Source: Lewinellaceae bacterium (GTDB lineage: Bacteria > Bacteroidota > Bacteroidia > Chitinophagales > Saprospiraceae). Taken from it: 64,000 nucleotides of DNA. The position numbers and the translations under genes are program-made. The stretch covers positions 1,302,001 through 1,366,000 of the forward strand of contig JACJYN010000003.1 of assembly GCA_020636095.1 (NCBI GenBank), written 5' to 3'. Below the pieces are notes generated by a model. It was not told the DNA's origin. It saw only the letters and a list, made by a program, of their open reading frames with translations, and ran no database searches. Shown one piece after another: positions 50,388 to 60,246 of this stretch; the first letter of the stretch is position 1; every line of letters begins with the position of its first letter.

Positions 50388-52115
50388 CTAACTTACTACT
50401 TTTGAGGCATCTAAGCTTACATCTGCCCACTGCCAGGCTTCGTCGAAGCGTTTTTTCACTTCCCTCGCTTCTTCTTTCTTGCCCTGGGCCATCAGGCTTT
50501 CATACAAACCCTGGAGGGCATATCCATTTTCTCTAAAGATCTCCAGGTCCCGTTTGTAGATCAATTCGGCTTCGGCATAGCGCTTTTGCGCCAGAAGGAT
50601 AGGCCCCAGGTGATGGCGGACGGAGAAGAACCAGTCGGGCGGCTCATTGTAATTGAGTCCGTCCTCCAGTTGAATGGCTTCGTTTAACAACCGTATCGCG
50701 GTTTCCGGTTTACCTTCAGCATCGGCAATCTCTGCACCGAGTACTTTATCGGCAATCTGCAACAGGCTGGACACAGAGTTGATGTCCCAAATAGTAACGC
50801 CCTCCAGGCCAGGTTCAGCCGCTGCCAGCTGCAGTTTCTGAAGTTCATCGTGAGCCTCACGAAGTTGTCCTTTTGCAGCAAAGGCCATACCCCGGGAATA
50901 ATGCCAGATGGCCGTGGGGTAAATTAAATCGTTGGCCGGCCGGGGCTCGGTCAATGCTGAGTCCCACTTTCCAAACTTCACATATAGGTAGAAAGGAATG
51001 GACCAGTAGTGCTGAATGGTCTCCATACCAGGCTGCCGCATAGCATCGGTGTCCAGCTTGGCCACCATACGCCTGGCCGCCTCCAGGGAAAGTTGGCTAT
51101 GCCCTTCAAAAGCAGCGCAGGCTGCCAGGAAGTGAAAGTTATGGGGGTAATAGGCCAGCGGGTAGGCGCCGGCGGCATGGCAGGCGCTCACGTACACGCT
51201 ATCTACCGCCACTGCGGCCTCGTTGACCAATGACCCCAGGTGATAATCTCCCGTCCGGATGTAGGTATGGGACGGCATGTGCACCAGATGGCCAGCCCCC
51301 GGCGCCAGCCCGGGCAGGCGCGCGGCGTGGGCTTTGGCCAGTTCCGGCGTCTGGGAAGCTTCGGTGGCATGAATATACAGGTGAATGGCGGCGATGTGGT
51401 TGGGGTTGCGTTTCAGGATACCTTCCAGCAAATCCAGTATTTCCTGCGTCCAGGGGCGCTGTGCGCCCTCAAAGGACCACAAATCCCAGGGGTGGGCGTC
51501 CATGATCGCCTCGGCCAGCATGGCGGTGATATGGTCGTCATCCGGGAACTGCCGGTGGGCCTGTCGCATCGCCTCGACATAAGCGGCATCGTATTCGGAG
51601 CGGTCTTCCACCGGTTCAGGGGGGTAGCGCCGGGCAATGGCCCGGATCAAGGCTTTCTCGCGCTCAGTGGCCTTTCCCAGGTACTGTTGAGCTTTGGCAA
51701 CAGCTTCGTTGGCGATCTCTACCGTTGACGGGTCCATGCCCGCGTTGTAGTTCGGCCCCAGCACGTAGGCCAGCCCCCAGTGGCACATAGCGCATTCGGG
51801 ATCCAGCCGGGTGGCGTAGATGAAGGAACGGGCTGCTTCGGCGTGGTTAAAAGAATTGGCGAGTTTAAAGCCCTGCAGGAAAAACTGCTGTGCCTCCTGA
51901 GATTTTGTTGTGATGGGAAAGTCATAATTACCCAGGCCCGAAAATACAGGTGCTGGCTGATCGCTATACGCCAGGGCGTCGACTGCTTTGGGGGCGCACA
52001 TCAACGGTACGGCCTTGGTGATGTCTCGGCTTACTGTCTCCTTTTTTTTAACCTGGCAGGCCGACAGCAGGGCGAGCGCCAGGGTGATCCACAATACTTT
52101 CATCGTTTTCATCAT
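50388..52115 (-). CDS. TPR lipoprotein with a CxxCH motif
   Basis: 575 residues. Lipoprotein signal (TLALALLSACQVKKKE, acylated Cys20). Helical TPR-like repeats follow. The segment LDPECAMCHWGLAYVLGPNYN (about 105-125) holds CAMCH, formally a c-type haem attachment motif; many family members have MCYWG there instead (recollection). Histidine-rich conserved stretches, HIAAIHLYIHATEA, VHMPSHTYIRTGDYH and YYPHNFHFLAA, suggest a metal or haem site. The protein is exported, so haem attachment is possible but unproven. It neighbours the oxygen- or redox-type regulators. Confidence 0.82.
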   Translation of the reverse strand: MMKTMKVLWITLALALLSACQVKKKETVSRDITKAVPLMCAPKAVDALAYSDQPAPVFSGLGNYDFPITTKSQEAQQFFLQGFKLANSFNHAEAARSFIYATRLDPECAMCHWGLAYVLGPNYNAGMDPSTVEIANEAVAKAQQYLGKATEREKALIRAIARRYPPEPVEDRSEYDAAYVEAMRQAHRQFPDDDHITAMLAEAIMDAHPWDLWSFEGAQRPWTQEILDLLEGILKRNPNHIAAIHLYIHATEASQTPELAKAHAARLPGLAPGAGHLVHMPSHTYIRTGDYHLGSLVNEAAVAVDSVYVSACHAAGAYPLAYYPHNFHFLAACAAFEGHSQLSLEAARRMVAKLDTDAMRQPGMETIQHYWSIPFYLYVKFGKWDSALTEPRPANDLIYPTAIWHYSRGMAFAAKGQLREAHDELQKLQLAAAEPGLEGVTIWDINSVSSLLQIADKVLGAEIADAEGKPETAIRLLNEAIQLEDGLNYNEPPDWFFSVRHHLGPILLAQKRYAEAELIYKRDLEIFRENGYALQGLYESLMAQGKKEEAREVKKRFDEAWQWADVSLDASKVVS

Positions 52116-52358
52116 GGTTTTAATGATTGAATTGAGTTTAAAAAACGTCGGGTGATTTCCTGCCGGCAGTGGGCCGGCAATTTTCTCAGGACAATAGTAT
52201 TGCTTTTCGTGGCAGCCGGCAAGCAGAGATGATTGGCCGGCAGGCTTGTTGAGTAAACGGAAGCACTATATTAGTATCGCCCGGGCCTTCAAACATGCTC
52301 TCAAGACAGCGGACACTTCGCCTGGCCAACAGTTATTTTTGTTTTTTCCAAAAACACA

Positions 52359-53306
52359 TTAGCCCAGGCTTCGAATAATGAAGGCCAGAACAATACTGAT
52401 GGCCAATCCTAAATTGACCCGTGCCAGGTCTCCAAAAACCATATTATGGGTTTGGCTTATCTTACGGTTCTTCAGCAAAAGGGAGATGGCATATTCACGG
52501 CCTGCAAGGATGCCCACAAAAGTCCAGGTTGTACTCATAGGTATGGGGTTGATTGCGGTAAAGAAATAAAGCACAACACCATAAGTCAAATCGATCAAAG
52601 TGGCAGAACGCAAGTTTTCGGTATTCGCTTTATTCTCCACAATCTCCTGTATCTTACCGCCTCGCATCCTGAATATAACTGCCAAAAGTATCAACAAAAA
52701 ACCCAAAGCCCCCAGAATTTGCGCCAGGCTCAGTTGTCGGGGTAAATAGACGAAGATGTTTGCAAAATCCTGGATTAGCCATTGCGACCATAAAAAACCG
52801 GTGGCACACCATTGGGCCGCCATCCAAAAATTAGGATTAATATTTTCGTATTCCGGATGGTTCCGATTTTCAAAACGCCGGGCAATCGCCCAGTATATGG
52901 CCATGGCAACGATAAAAGCCACGCCATAACCCAAAACCGATTTCAGCACCATCTCACCAATCACCTGCCGGGAGGAAAAAACACTCAGGACCATAAAAGT
53001 GGTGCTGACCGGCACACCGTAAGAGGTAACGGCCAACAGTACCAAAGGAGGTAATATGTGCCACCACGACAATTGGCCCGGCAAAGGAATATTGGCTAAA
53101 CGGCCATAACTGACATCTCCGTTATGCGCCCACCAACCATAGAGCATAACAACTGAAAGGATAAGGCCTGCGAAGAGCCACAATGCCCACCAGGGCCGAC
53201 GGCTGTTTGAAGCCAAAAAAGTACCCAGGGTTTGAATAACATCATTGCCGACAACGGAGTAAGCAGCCAGCAGAAACCCGATGATCATTATTGTTTCATG
53301 TGACAT
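52359..53306 (-). CDS. PiT-family-like inorganic ion (phosphate) transporter
   Basis: 315 residues with eight or so membrane segments in two repeats. The PiT signature appears twice in altered form: SVVGNDVIQTLGTFLASN near the N-terminus and the paired helix breaks GVPVSTTFMVLSVF and INPIPMSTTWTFVGILAGRE. Family knowledge: PiT proteins import phosphate with H+ or Na+; this one is shorter than E. coli PitA and lacks the long cytoplasmic loop. Single gene. The 243-base gap to the TPR gene has a GCCGGCA-rich stretch but no clear signal. Confidence 0.82.
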   Translation of the reverse strand: MSHETIMIIGFLLAAYSVVGNDVIQTLGTFLASNSRRPWWALWLFAGLILSVVMLYGWWAHNGDVSYGRLANIPLPGQLSWWHILPPLVLLAVTSYGVPVSTTFMVLSVFSSRQVIGEMVLKSVLGYGVAFIVAMAIYWAIARRFENRNHPEYENINPNFWMAAQWCATGFLWSQWLIQDFANIFVYLPRQLSLAQILGALGFLLILLAVIFRMRGGKIQEIVENKANTENLRSATLIDLTYGVVLYFFTAINPIPMSTTWTFVGILAGREYAISLLLKNRKISQTHNMVFGDLARVNLGLAISIVLAFIIRSLG

Positions 53307-53586
53307 ATTGGACCTGATTAAATAAGGTTCATAGGCATGGCCTGCTAAAACAGAGGCCCCACTTGAGGACAGGAAACCCGTTTAAAGTAACTATTCCAAC
53401 AAAAAAAAATGGGTGGGAACGCTGAAGGCCACGCTGAGTAAAGGGCAGGCCCGCCCCTGGGGGCAAAGGCAGCCTAGTGCCTCGCGCACTAAATAACAGG
53501 ATATAAAATGGGCTCTTTTGCCGCCATACCTGCTCGGCCGTGGCCTCACGGGCAGGCAGGCGGCTTTTCGAAAGCCAAATCGATCA

Positions 53587-54330
53587 CTAAAACTGCCTCA
53601 ACAATTCTTCTCGGCGGCTGCGGGATACCGGCAAGGTCATCTTGTTGGCCATTACCAGATAACCACCGTCGGCCCGCACAAACTCGCGCACGTGGTTGAG
53701 GTTCACCAGATGGGAATGATGGGTGCGATAGAAACCAAATTCACTCAACAATTCCTCAAAATCTTTCAGCGTTCTTGAGATCAGTTTCTTTCTTCCATCC
53801 TTCATATAGATCATGGTATAGTTGCTATCGGAAGAACAGGCCACGATCTCATCCGGGAAGACAAACTCAATGCTCTCTTTAGTGGCCAGGGCAATTTTTC
53901 CGGGCCGCCCCCGCTGCTCCTCTTTTATATTACTGAACAACACCTCCAGCTGTGAGTTGGAAAGGTTGTGCCTCGATTTTTGGGAATGCCGTTCTACAGC
54001 TGACCTCAACTCCCCGGCCTGTATGGGTTTGAGCAAGTAATCCAGTGCACTGAACTTGATGGCGCGGATGCCGAACTCGTCATAAGCCGTGGTGAAGATC
54101 ACATCAAAGGGCACTTCACCCAGGCCTTCCAGCAACTCAAACCCATTGAGCCGCGGCATTTCAATATCCAAAAATAAAAGGTCCGGTGGATTTCCCCGTA
54201 AATGAGCCAGGGCTTTTTCCGAATCCGTAAACGAAGCGGCTACTTCCACATCCGGGCAATGCTTTTCCAGTTTGAGCTTCAGCGTTTCCACACTGTGCCG
54301 TTCATCATCTATAATTATGGCCTTGATCAT
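53587..54330 (-). CDS. LytTR response regulator
   Basis: 247 residues. Receiver domain (1-120) with Asp8/Asp9 and phospho-acceptor Asp55 (LLFLDIEMPRLNG) and Lys near 102 (YLLKPIQAGEL). LytTR DNA-binding domain (about 145-245): ATKESIEFVFPDEIVACSSDSNYTMIYMKDGRK, GFYRTHHSHLVNLNHVREFVRADGGYLVM, and LPVSRSRREELL. Family knowledge: binds pairs of imperfect direct repeats upstream of targets. Second gene of an operon with the large kinase (18-base gap), which is its evident partner. Confidence 0.95.
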   Translation of the reverse strand: MIKAIIIDDERHSVETLKLKLEKHCPDVEVAASFTDSEKALAHLRGNPPDLLFLDIEMPRLNGFELLEGLGEVPFDVIFTTAYDEFGIRAIKFSALDYLLKPIQAGELRSAVERHSQKSRHNLSNSQLEVLFSNIKEEQRGRPGKIALATKESIEFVFPDEIVACSSDSNYTMIYMKDGRKKLISRTLKDFEELLSEFGFYRTHHSHLVNLNHVREFVRADGGYLVMANKMTLPVSRSRREELLRQF

Positions 54331-54348
54331 AGTGTTGGGTTTTTTATT

Positions 54349-57300
54349 TTATAAAGGAATCCTCACCTCCACCCTCGTGCCCCTGGCCTGTCCCTTATCA
54401 TCTTTGAGATCAATAACTTCAACGGACGTATCGACTTTGTAAAGCCGGTTGATCATATTGATCCGGTCTTTGGTAATGGCCATGCCCATAGACTTTCGGC
54501 GGGTGGCGGTTTTCGACCGGAGCCGCAGGGCCTCTTCCCTTCCGATGCCGTTGTCTTCGATCACGCAGTACAAAAAACCGTTTTGCCGGGTAATCGCCAG
54601 GTCTAAGCGCCCTCTGCCGTCCTTGTGCACCAGGCCGTGCCATATCGCGTTCTCTACGTAGGGCTGCAGGAGCATGGGGGGTATTTCTATGTCTTCGAGG
54701 TTAAGGCCCCGCCCAATTTTGACGGCATAGTCGAACTGTTGCTCAAACCGCAGGCTCTCCATTTCAATATACAATTTAAGCAACTCCAGTTCATCTTTCA
54801 GGTTGATGTATTCCGAGCGGGAGTTTTGCAAAATGAGCCGGATAAGGCGAGAGAAGCGGTTGAGGTAATCCGAGGCTTTATCCGTATCGTTCTTCAGTAT
54901 GTAATAGTCGATGGAGTTGAGGCAGTTGAAGATGAAGTGAGGATTCATCTGGGCCCTCAGAGCATTGAGCTCCACATTGGCCAGTCTGCGGTCGAAATCG
55001 GCCTTCATGGCCTCTTTTTTGCGGACCTGGGCAATGCGCCAGCGGACAAAAAAAACCGTATCCAGCAGTAAGAACAAGCCGAGAGATAGCCAGAACCACC
55101 AGGACCGCCACCAAGGCGTGGTAATGAATATATCGAGCATATAGGCCTGCTCATTCCAGACCCCTTCATTGTTGGCGGCTTTTACGCGAAACTGGTAGCG
55201 GCCGCCTGGAATATTCGTATAGGAAGCAAACCGCCGCTTGCCGGCAAACACCCAATCGGGGTCTACCCCTACCAATTGATACGCAAAAGTGTTTTGTTCG
55301 GGAAGATTGTAACTGATGGCGGAAAATTCAAAAGAAAAAAAGTTCTGCCGGTAGCTCAGGCGCATTTCGCGCTCTGTAGGCAGGGATTTTTCTTCGTCAA
55401 ACACCTTAAAGGAGGTGAGATAGGGTACGGGGTGCTCCGGGTTGGCGCGCAAGCTGTCCGGGTGAAAAAAGTAGATTCCTTTCCTCGTACCGATGGTGAG
55501 TTCACCGCTTGCCAATAGGGAAAACGAATTGGCGTTCTTTACCGGAATGCCATAACCTGGTCCGAACAGTTCACTTTCCAGGGTGGCCGGATTGAACCGA
55601 ACCAACCCCCGCCCACTATTGAGCCAAAGCATTCCGCTTTTGTCACAGATCACATTCTGCACTTGCTCGCATTTCAGCCCTTCTTTCGAAGTATATTTCC
55701 GGACGATGCCCTTTTCCGGCCTATCCAGGTTGACGACGCCCAGGCCTTCCGTACCACCGGCTACCCAAAGCCTGCCATGATTGTCTTCGGCAAAGCCCCC
55801 CACATTGGCAAAACTCTGCGATTGTTTGCTCCCATCCGCTCCGGCCGTTGGGAAGTTGATGATCTCATCTTCTGCCGACAGAAACACGCTAAAGCCGGAG
55901 GCTGTCCTGATCCAAATATTGCCCTGGCTATCCCGGAAAAGGTTTTCGATCCAGGTGCTGCGATTGGCGTCGCCGGCTTCCTGCAATTCTCGCTCAAAAT
56001 GTCGAACCGTACCCTCTGCCAGGTTCACCCGGAAAAGCCCCCGGCGTCGGCTGCCGGCCCACACCACCCCCTCCTCCCCTTCCACCAGTGAGCGGAAAAA
56101 AGGAGCTTTATCGGGAAAAGGCAGGGGAATGTGCTCCAGGCGCCGCTCTTCTTCGAGAAAGTAAAAAAACTCATTGGTTCCAACCAACAGGATGCGTCCA
56201 TTTTTGAGGCGATGTATCTTTTGGGCGGGAAAGCCCCCCTGGCTGTCATAAAAAGATGGAGCCGCCCGGACAATACTCCATTGGCCGGTGTGCCGGTCCA
56301 GGATATACAGGCCTTCACCTTGAATGACGGCCAGGTACAGAAACCGCCCGTCCTTACTTTCCTCGACTCCATTTGTAATATAGTAGAGCTCGTCGTCCGG
56401 GACGGGAAACTCCCGGAGCTCCCCCTGATTGCGAAGGGGGTTGAACAAGAAAAAGCCCCATTCGGTAGGGGCCCACATCCGTCCTTGTCCATCGATCCGG
56501 CTAACGCCGTAGGTGATCTCCTCTTCTCTCTGATTGTAATATATCTGCCGGGGCGCCAATTCATCCAGGCCCAGAACCACCAATCCTCTATTGTATGTGA
56601 TCCACAGCTCAGAAGGCCCCACCGGCAATAGCGATAGTACCGCTCGCCGGGCGATGGAACGGTGGCCGTCCGTTCCCGGAAAATCCAGGTGCTGAAACTG
56701 CTTCGTGGCCGGGTCAAATACTCCGGCGCCTCCCCAGCCCCCGATGTAAATTTTTCCATTGGGGTGCACACACACTTTGCGCATCGAGTTGAACCCATGC
56801 TGCCATTCGGCTTCAGGGGAAGAAAAAGCATAGGCCCGTTGTTGTTGGGCCTCGGTATTGAAGCGCACCAGCCCTCCCAGGGTGGCCAGCCAGAGAACGG
56901 AATCGCCTTCCAGGCCGGGCTGGATGTCCAGCACCGTATTGATACGAACGACATCCACCTCGTTGGCGCCTTCTCCGCCGTGTAGCCGGAAGGTTTCAAA
57001 TTGATCAATGCAATGGCTGTATCGGCATAAACCTCCCGGCCCGGATCCCATCCAAAGATAGCCGTGGCTGTCCTCAAAAAGGACATTGATCCGGCCGGCT
57101 GGCAAACCGTCAACTGTCAGGCCGTCAAAATTGCGGAAGGAGCCCTGTTTGGTATCCATTACACTAACCCCGGCATCCGTTCCGATCCAAAGCTGCCCTT
57201 CACTGTCGAATAACAGATTATTGACCATATTATCCGCCAGGGAGGCTGAATCACCTTCTGTTTTCTGGAATATTTTTACTTCCGAACCATCGAAGCGAAC

Positions 57301-57465
57301 CAGCCCGTTGGCAGTACCCAGCCAGATGAAGCCTTGCTCATCAGGTACGGCGGAGGAGACATAATTGGAAGGCAGGCCATTGTCCTCATTGAGTACTATA
57401 GGGTTATTAAAACTCGGTTGGCAGTACCCAGCGAAAGGGAGAAGTACAAAGAATACACCCCACAT
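54349..57465 (-). CDS. Two-component regulator propeller sensor histidine kinase (LytS/His_kinase type)
   Basis: 1038 residues from the ATG at 57465 (MWGVFFVLLPFAGYCQ, signal peptide); the frame extends 32 codons further without support. A periplasmic seven-bladed double-propeller of Reg_prop repeats fills about 20-690 (NGLPSNYVSSAVPDEQGFIWLGTANGLVRFDG is the first). A Y_Y_Y domain (NTFAYQLVGVDPDWVFAGKRRFASYTNIPGGRYQFRVKAAN), one membrane segment (WWRSWWFWLSLGLFLLLDTVFFV), a His_kinase domain with QMNPHFIFNCLNSIDYYIL (phospho-His) and a HATPase domain follow. It senses an external ligand, commonly a glycan, and signals to the LytTR regulator encoded next. Confidence 0.95.
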   Translation of the reverse strand: MWGVFFVLLPFAGYCQPSFNNPIVLNEDNGLPSNYVSSAVPDEQGFIWLGTANGLVRFDGSEVKIFQKTEGDSASLADNMVNNLLFDSEGQLWIGTDAGVSVMDTKQGSFRNFDGLTVDGLPAGRINVLFEDSHGYLWMGSGPGGLCRYSHCIDQFETFRLHGGEGANEVDVVRINTVLDIQPGLEGDSVLWLATLGGLVRFNTEAQQQRAYAFSSPEAEWQHGFNSMRKVCVHPNGKIYIGGWGGAGVFDPATKQFQHLDFPGTDGHRSIARRAVLSLLPVGPSELWITYNRGLVVLGLDELAPRQIYYNQREEEITYGVSRIDGQGRMWAPTEWGFFLFNPLRNQGELREFPVPDDELYYITNGVEESKDGRFLYLAVIQGEGLYILDRHTGQWSIVRAAPSFYDSQGGFPAQKIHRLKNGRILLVGTNEFFYFLEEERRLEHIPLPFPDKAPFFRSLVEGEEGVVWAGSRRRGLFRVNLAEGTVRHFERELQEAGDANRSTWIENLFRDSQGNIWIRTASGFSVFLSAEDEIINFPTAGADGSKQSQSFANVGGFAEDNHGRLWVAGGTEGLGVVNLDRPEKGIVRKYTSKEGLKCEQVQNVICDKSGMLWLNSGRGLVRFNPATLESELFGPGYGIPVKNANSFSLLASGELTIGTRKGIYFFHPDSLRANPEHPVPYLTSFKVFDEEKSLPTEREMRLSYRQNFFSFEFSAISYNLPEQNTFAYQLVGVDPDWVFAGKRRFASYTNIPGGRYQFRVKAANNEGVWNEQAYMLDIFITTPWWRSWWFWLSLGLFLLLDTVFFVRWRIAQVRKKEAMKADFDRRLANVELNALRAQMNPHFIFNCLNSIDYYILKNDTDKASDYLNRFSRLIRLILQNSRSEYINLKDELELLKLYIEMESLRFEQQFDYAVKIGRGLNLEDIEIPPMLLQPYVENAIWHGLVHKDGRGRLDLAITRQNGFLYCVIEDNGIGREEALRLRSKTATRRKSMGMAITKDRINMINRLYKVDTSVEVIDLKDDKGQARGTRVEVRIPL

Positions 57466-57734
57466 AGCCTGTTGGTGCCGACGCACGCATGATTTTGTGC
57501 GAAAGACAGACTGCGAGATCAGCGTAATATGCCAAGGTAGCCCAAGTAGGATCATAGCCACTAAATTAAGGCTTTTCTACTTTGCATGTGCGCTCTACCA
57601 GCTACCCGCCTTTCTTTTTATTGGTTAGCGCTTTTGCTTGAGCAGTTGGAGCAAACGATAAAAAGCCAAACCATGCCGCATCTCAATATCCGTATATTTG
57701 GTTGCCGGCAATTCGTAATTTCACACCAAAAAAC

Positions 57735-58469
57735 ATGAGGATCACCATTATCTTTTTTGCCTCTTTAATCATGGCGGCTTGTTCTCCCCGACAAACCCCG
57801 GAACCGCCTGCCGCCGATTTCACTCCCAACCGCCGCCCGCTGGACAGCACTCGTTACAATGTCGCATTTCTCATCATGGACGGCGTTTACAATACCGAGC
57901 TTACCGCTCCCTTCGACATTTTTCAGCACACTATTTTCCGGGAAGGCATCAAAGCCATGAATGTCTTTATGGTGGCCAACACCTTGAAGCCGGTAACGAC
58001 CTTCGAAGGCATCCGCCTGCTGCCCGATTACAACTATCTGGCCGACAGCCTGCCGCCTATCGACATCCTCGTGGTGCCCAGCGCCGAGCACCACCTGGAC
58101 ACCGACCTGGAGGACGGCCGGATGCTCGATTTCGTTCGCCGCGCAGCCGCGCAGGCCACCTTTGTCACCTCCCACTGCGATGGCGCCTTTGTGCTCGCCA
58201 AGGCCGGGCTACTCGACGGGGTTGTGTGCACCACCTTCCCCTCGGATGTGGAAAAGATGCGGGAAATGTTTCCCCATCTGGATGTCCGCGACAGCGTACT
58301 GTTTATCCACGAAGGCAAATTCATCACCTCCGCCGGAGGCGCCAAATCCTTTGACGCGGCGCTCTATTTGTGTGAACACCTGTATGGAGCAGAGGTGGCC
58401 CGCCAGCTAGCCCAGGGGCTGGTGATTGATTGGGATGTGGGAAAAGTGCCGCATTTAGTGGTGAAGTAA
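57735..58469 (+). CDS. DJ-1/PfpI-family lipoprotein
   Basis: 244 residues from the ATG at 57735 (MRITIIFFASLIMAAC, lipobox, acylated Cys16); the frame is open to 57702. The DJ-1/PfpI domain (about 40-240) has VAFLIMDGVYNTELTAPFDIF and the nucleophile elbow FVTSHCDGAFVLA with Cys148. It resembles the N-terminal part of GlxA-type AraC regulators, but no HTH follows. Export of a DJ-1 fold as a lipoprotein is uncommon. A -7 element TATATTTG at 57693-57700 precedes it. Possible roles: amidase, hydrolase or glyoxalase-like; unknown. Confidence 0.85.
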   Translation: MRITIIFFASLIMAACSPRQTPEPPAADFTPNRRPLDSTRYNVAFLIMDGVYNTELTAPFDIFQHTIFREGIKAMNVFMVANTLKPVTTFEGIRLLPDYNYLADSLPPIDILVVPSAEHHLDTDLEDGRMLDFVRRAAAQATFVTSHCDGAFVLAKAGLLDGVVCTTFPSDVEKMREMFPHLDVRDSVLFIHEGKFITSAGGAKSFDAALYLCEHLYGAEVARQLAQGLVIDWDVGKVPHLVVK

Positions 58470-58555
58470 CTCCCCCGCTATTTCCCACGGGGAATTTTTT
58501 TTTGCCTCTGTTTATGCATTTTCTTTTCTGGACTCATCTTGTAGAAAAAACACCG

Positions 58556-60175
58556 ATGAAAAACTTTAAGATTACTACCCTGCTGCTTTTTGCCCTCTTG
58601 CTACTCCTGCCTGTTGTAACCAGGGCGGAGGAAGGCACGCAAGACACCCCTTCCACCATCAAAGAAGTTACTGTTTTCCGACAGGGGGCGGAGGTGCGCC
58701 GGGAAGGCAAGGTGAGTATCTCCGCCGGCCGCAGCGTCCTAAAATTCAGCGGCCTGTCGCCCAACCTCAATCCCCAGAGCCTTCAATTTACCGCGACGGG
58801 GGACTTCACCATACTGTCCGTTTCCCATCAGCTGAATTACCTCACTGAGCCCAAACCCACCCGGGAGATCGAGGCGCTGGAAGGGCGCAAAAAGCAATTC
58901 GAACAGCAATTCAAACGGGAGAATGCCTTAGGGCAGGTATTCCAGGAAGAGGAAGCCCTGCTGCTGGCCAACAAGCAGATCGGGGGGCAACAAACCGGAG
59001 TGCCCATCGACGGGCTCAAGGCCACAGCCGAGTACTTCCGCCAGCGGCTCCGGGAGATCAAGCTCGAACAACTGGAAATTGCCCAGCGCAAGGAAACGCT
59101 ACAAGACAGCATCAACCGGCTGGCCCTGCAACTGCAGCAGCTCAATGCCGCCGGGCAGGCCCGCTCGGTCAGCGAAGTACTGGTGGCGGTGGACGCCCCC
59201 GGCGCTGTACGGGCCGATTTCAGCATCAGCTACCTGGTGAGCCAGGCGGGCTGGTCGCCACTCTATGACTTGAGGGTAAAAAGCGTGGGCCAACCGGTAG
59301 AATTGGGTTATAAAGCCCAGGCCTATCAACAAAGCGGCGAAGACTGGACAAATGTACGACTCACCCTTTCCACCGGCAAACCCATGAGCACCGCCCAGCG
59401 CCCGGTGTTGAACACCTGGTGGTTGCGGGAATACCTGATTGCAGCTGTGGCCGGCAGAAGTGAAATGCAAAAGATGGATTTGGAAATAGAGGACGAAATG
59501 GATGCCGGAACGCTCACCTCTCGTGCCATCCCGGCCCAGGGCCCGCAAGTGCAGGCCTACGACCAGGCTACTACGTTCGAATTCCAGATCAAAACGCCTT
59601 ATGACATCCCCTCCGACGGGCAGCAGTACGTCGTTTCTATTGGCGAGGAAACCCTGCCGGCCTCCTACGAGTACTACGCCGCTCCCAAGCTCAACCCACA
59701 CGCTTTCCTTACCGCCAACGTCACCGGTTGGGAGCAGTACCGGCTGCTCAGCGGCCCGGCCAACCTGTTCTTTGAAGGCGCCTATCTGGGCAAAAGCCAG
59801 CTCAATGTCAATGTGGCCAGTGATACCCTTTCCTTCTCTCTGGGGATAGATGAAGGCATCGTCATCAGCCGGGAGAAGGAGAAGCAGTTTACCGACAAGC
59901 AATTTATCGGCAACAAGAAGACCCAAACCATCGGCTGGGAGATCGAGGTGCGCAATAGTAAACGGGGGCCCATCAGTATTGTCATCGAAGATCAGTATCC
60001 CGTTTCCACCACCGAAGAGATCGAAGTGGAGTTGGGCGCTCACAAGGGGGCCACGGTGGATAAGGATAATGGAAAACTGCGCTGGGAACTGGAGCTAGAA
60101 AGTGGGAAAACTGAAAAGCTGGGTTTCCGTTATTCGGTGAAATATCCAAAGAAGATGCACGTAGGGTTGGAGTAA
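58556..60175 (+). CDS. DUF4139 (mucoidy inhibitor A-like) secreted protein
   Basis: 539 residues from the ATG at 58556 (MKNFKITTLLLFALLLLLPVVTRAEE), a clear signal peptide; the frame extends upstream without support. N-terminal DUF4140 domain (about 32-130, IKEVTVFRQGAEVRREGKVSISAG), a coiled-coil section (130-230, rich in Glu and Gln), and the DUF4139 beta-rich domain (about 235-535, ISYLVSQAGWSPLYDLRVKSVGQPVELGYKAQAYQQSGEDWTNVRLTLSTGKP, ending GKTEKLGFRYSVKYPK). Family knowledge: function undefined; named after MuiA. Periplasmic or surface. Confidence 0.9.
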   Translation: MKNFKITTLLLFALLLLLPVVTRAEEGTQDTPSTIKEVTVFRQGAEVRREGKVSISAGRSVLKFSGLSPNLNPQSLQFTATGDFTILSVSHQLNYLTEPKPTREIEALEGRKKQFEQQFKRENALGQVFQEEEALLLANKQIGGQQTGVPIDGLKATAEYFRQRLREIKLEQLEIAQRKETLQDSINRLALQLQQLNAAGQARSVSEVLVAVDAPGAVRADFSISYLVSQAGWSPLYDLRVKSVGQPVELGYKAQAYQQSGEDWTNVRLTLSTGKPMSTAQRPVLNTWWLREYLIAAVAGRSEMQKMDLEIEDEMDAGTLTSRAIPAQGPQVQAYDQATTFEFQIKTPYDIPSDGQQYVVSIGEETLPASYEYYAAPKLNPHAFLTANVTGWEQYRLLSGPANLFFEGAYLGKSQLNVNVASDTLSFSLGIDEGIVISREKEKQFTDKQFIGNKKTQTIGWEIEVRNSKRGPISIVIEDQYPVSTTEEIEVELGAHKGATVDKDNGKLRWELELESGKTEKLGFRYSVKYPKKMHVGLE

Positions 60176-60246
60176 GTAGGCGTTCGGTGGTTCGGCCTTC
60201 GCTATTCGTTATCCCGAACCTGCGAACACCGAACCACCGCCCCCCC

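Noticed and set aside
52158..52243. GCCGGCA-rich partial inverted repeat between the TPR and PiT-like genes
   Set aside because: Arms are short and GC-rich, with several competing pairings; not distinguishable from chance.
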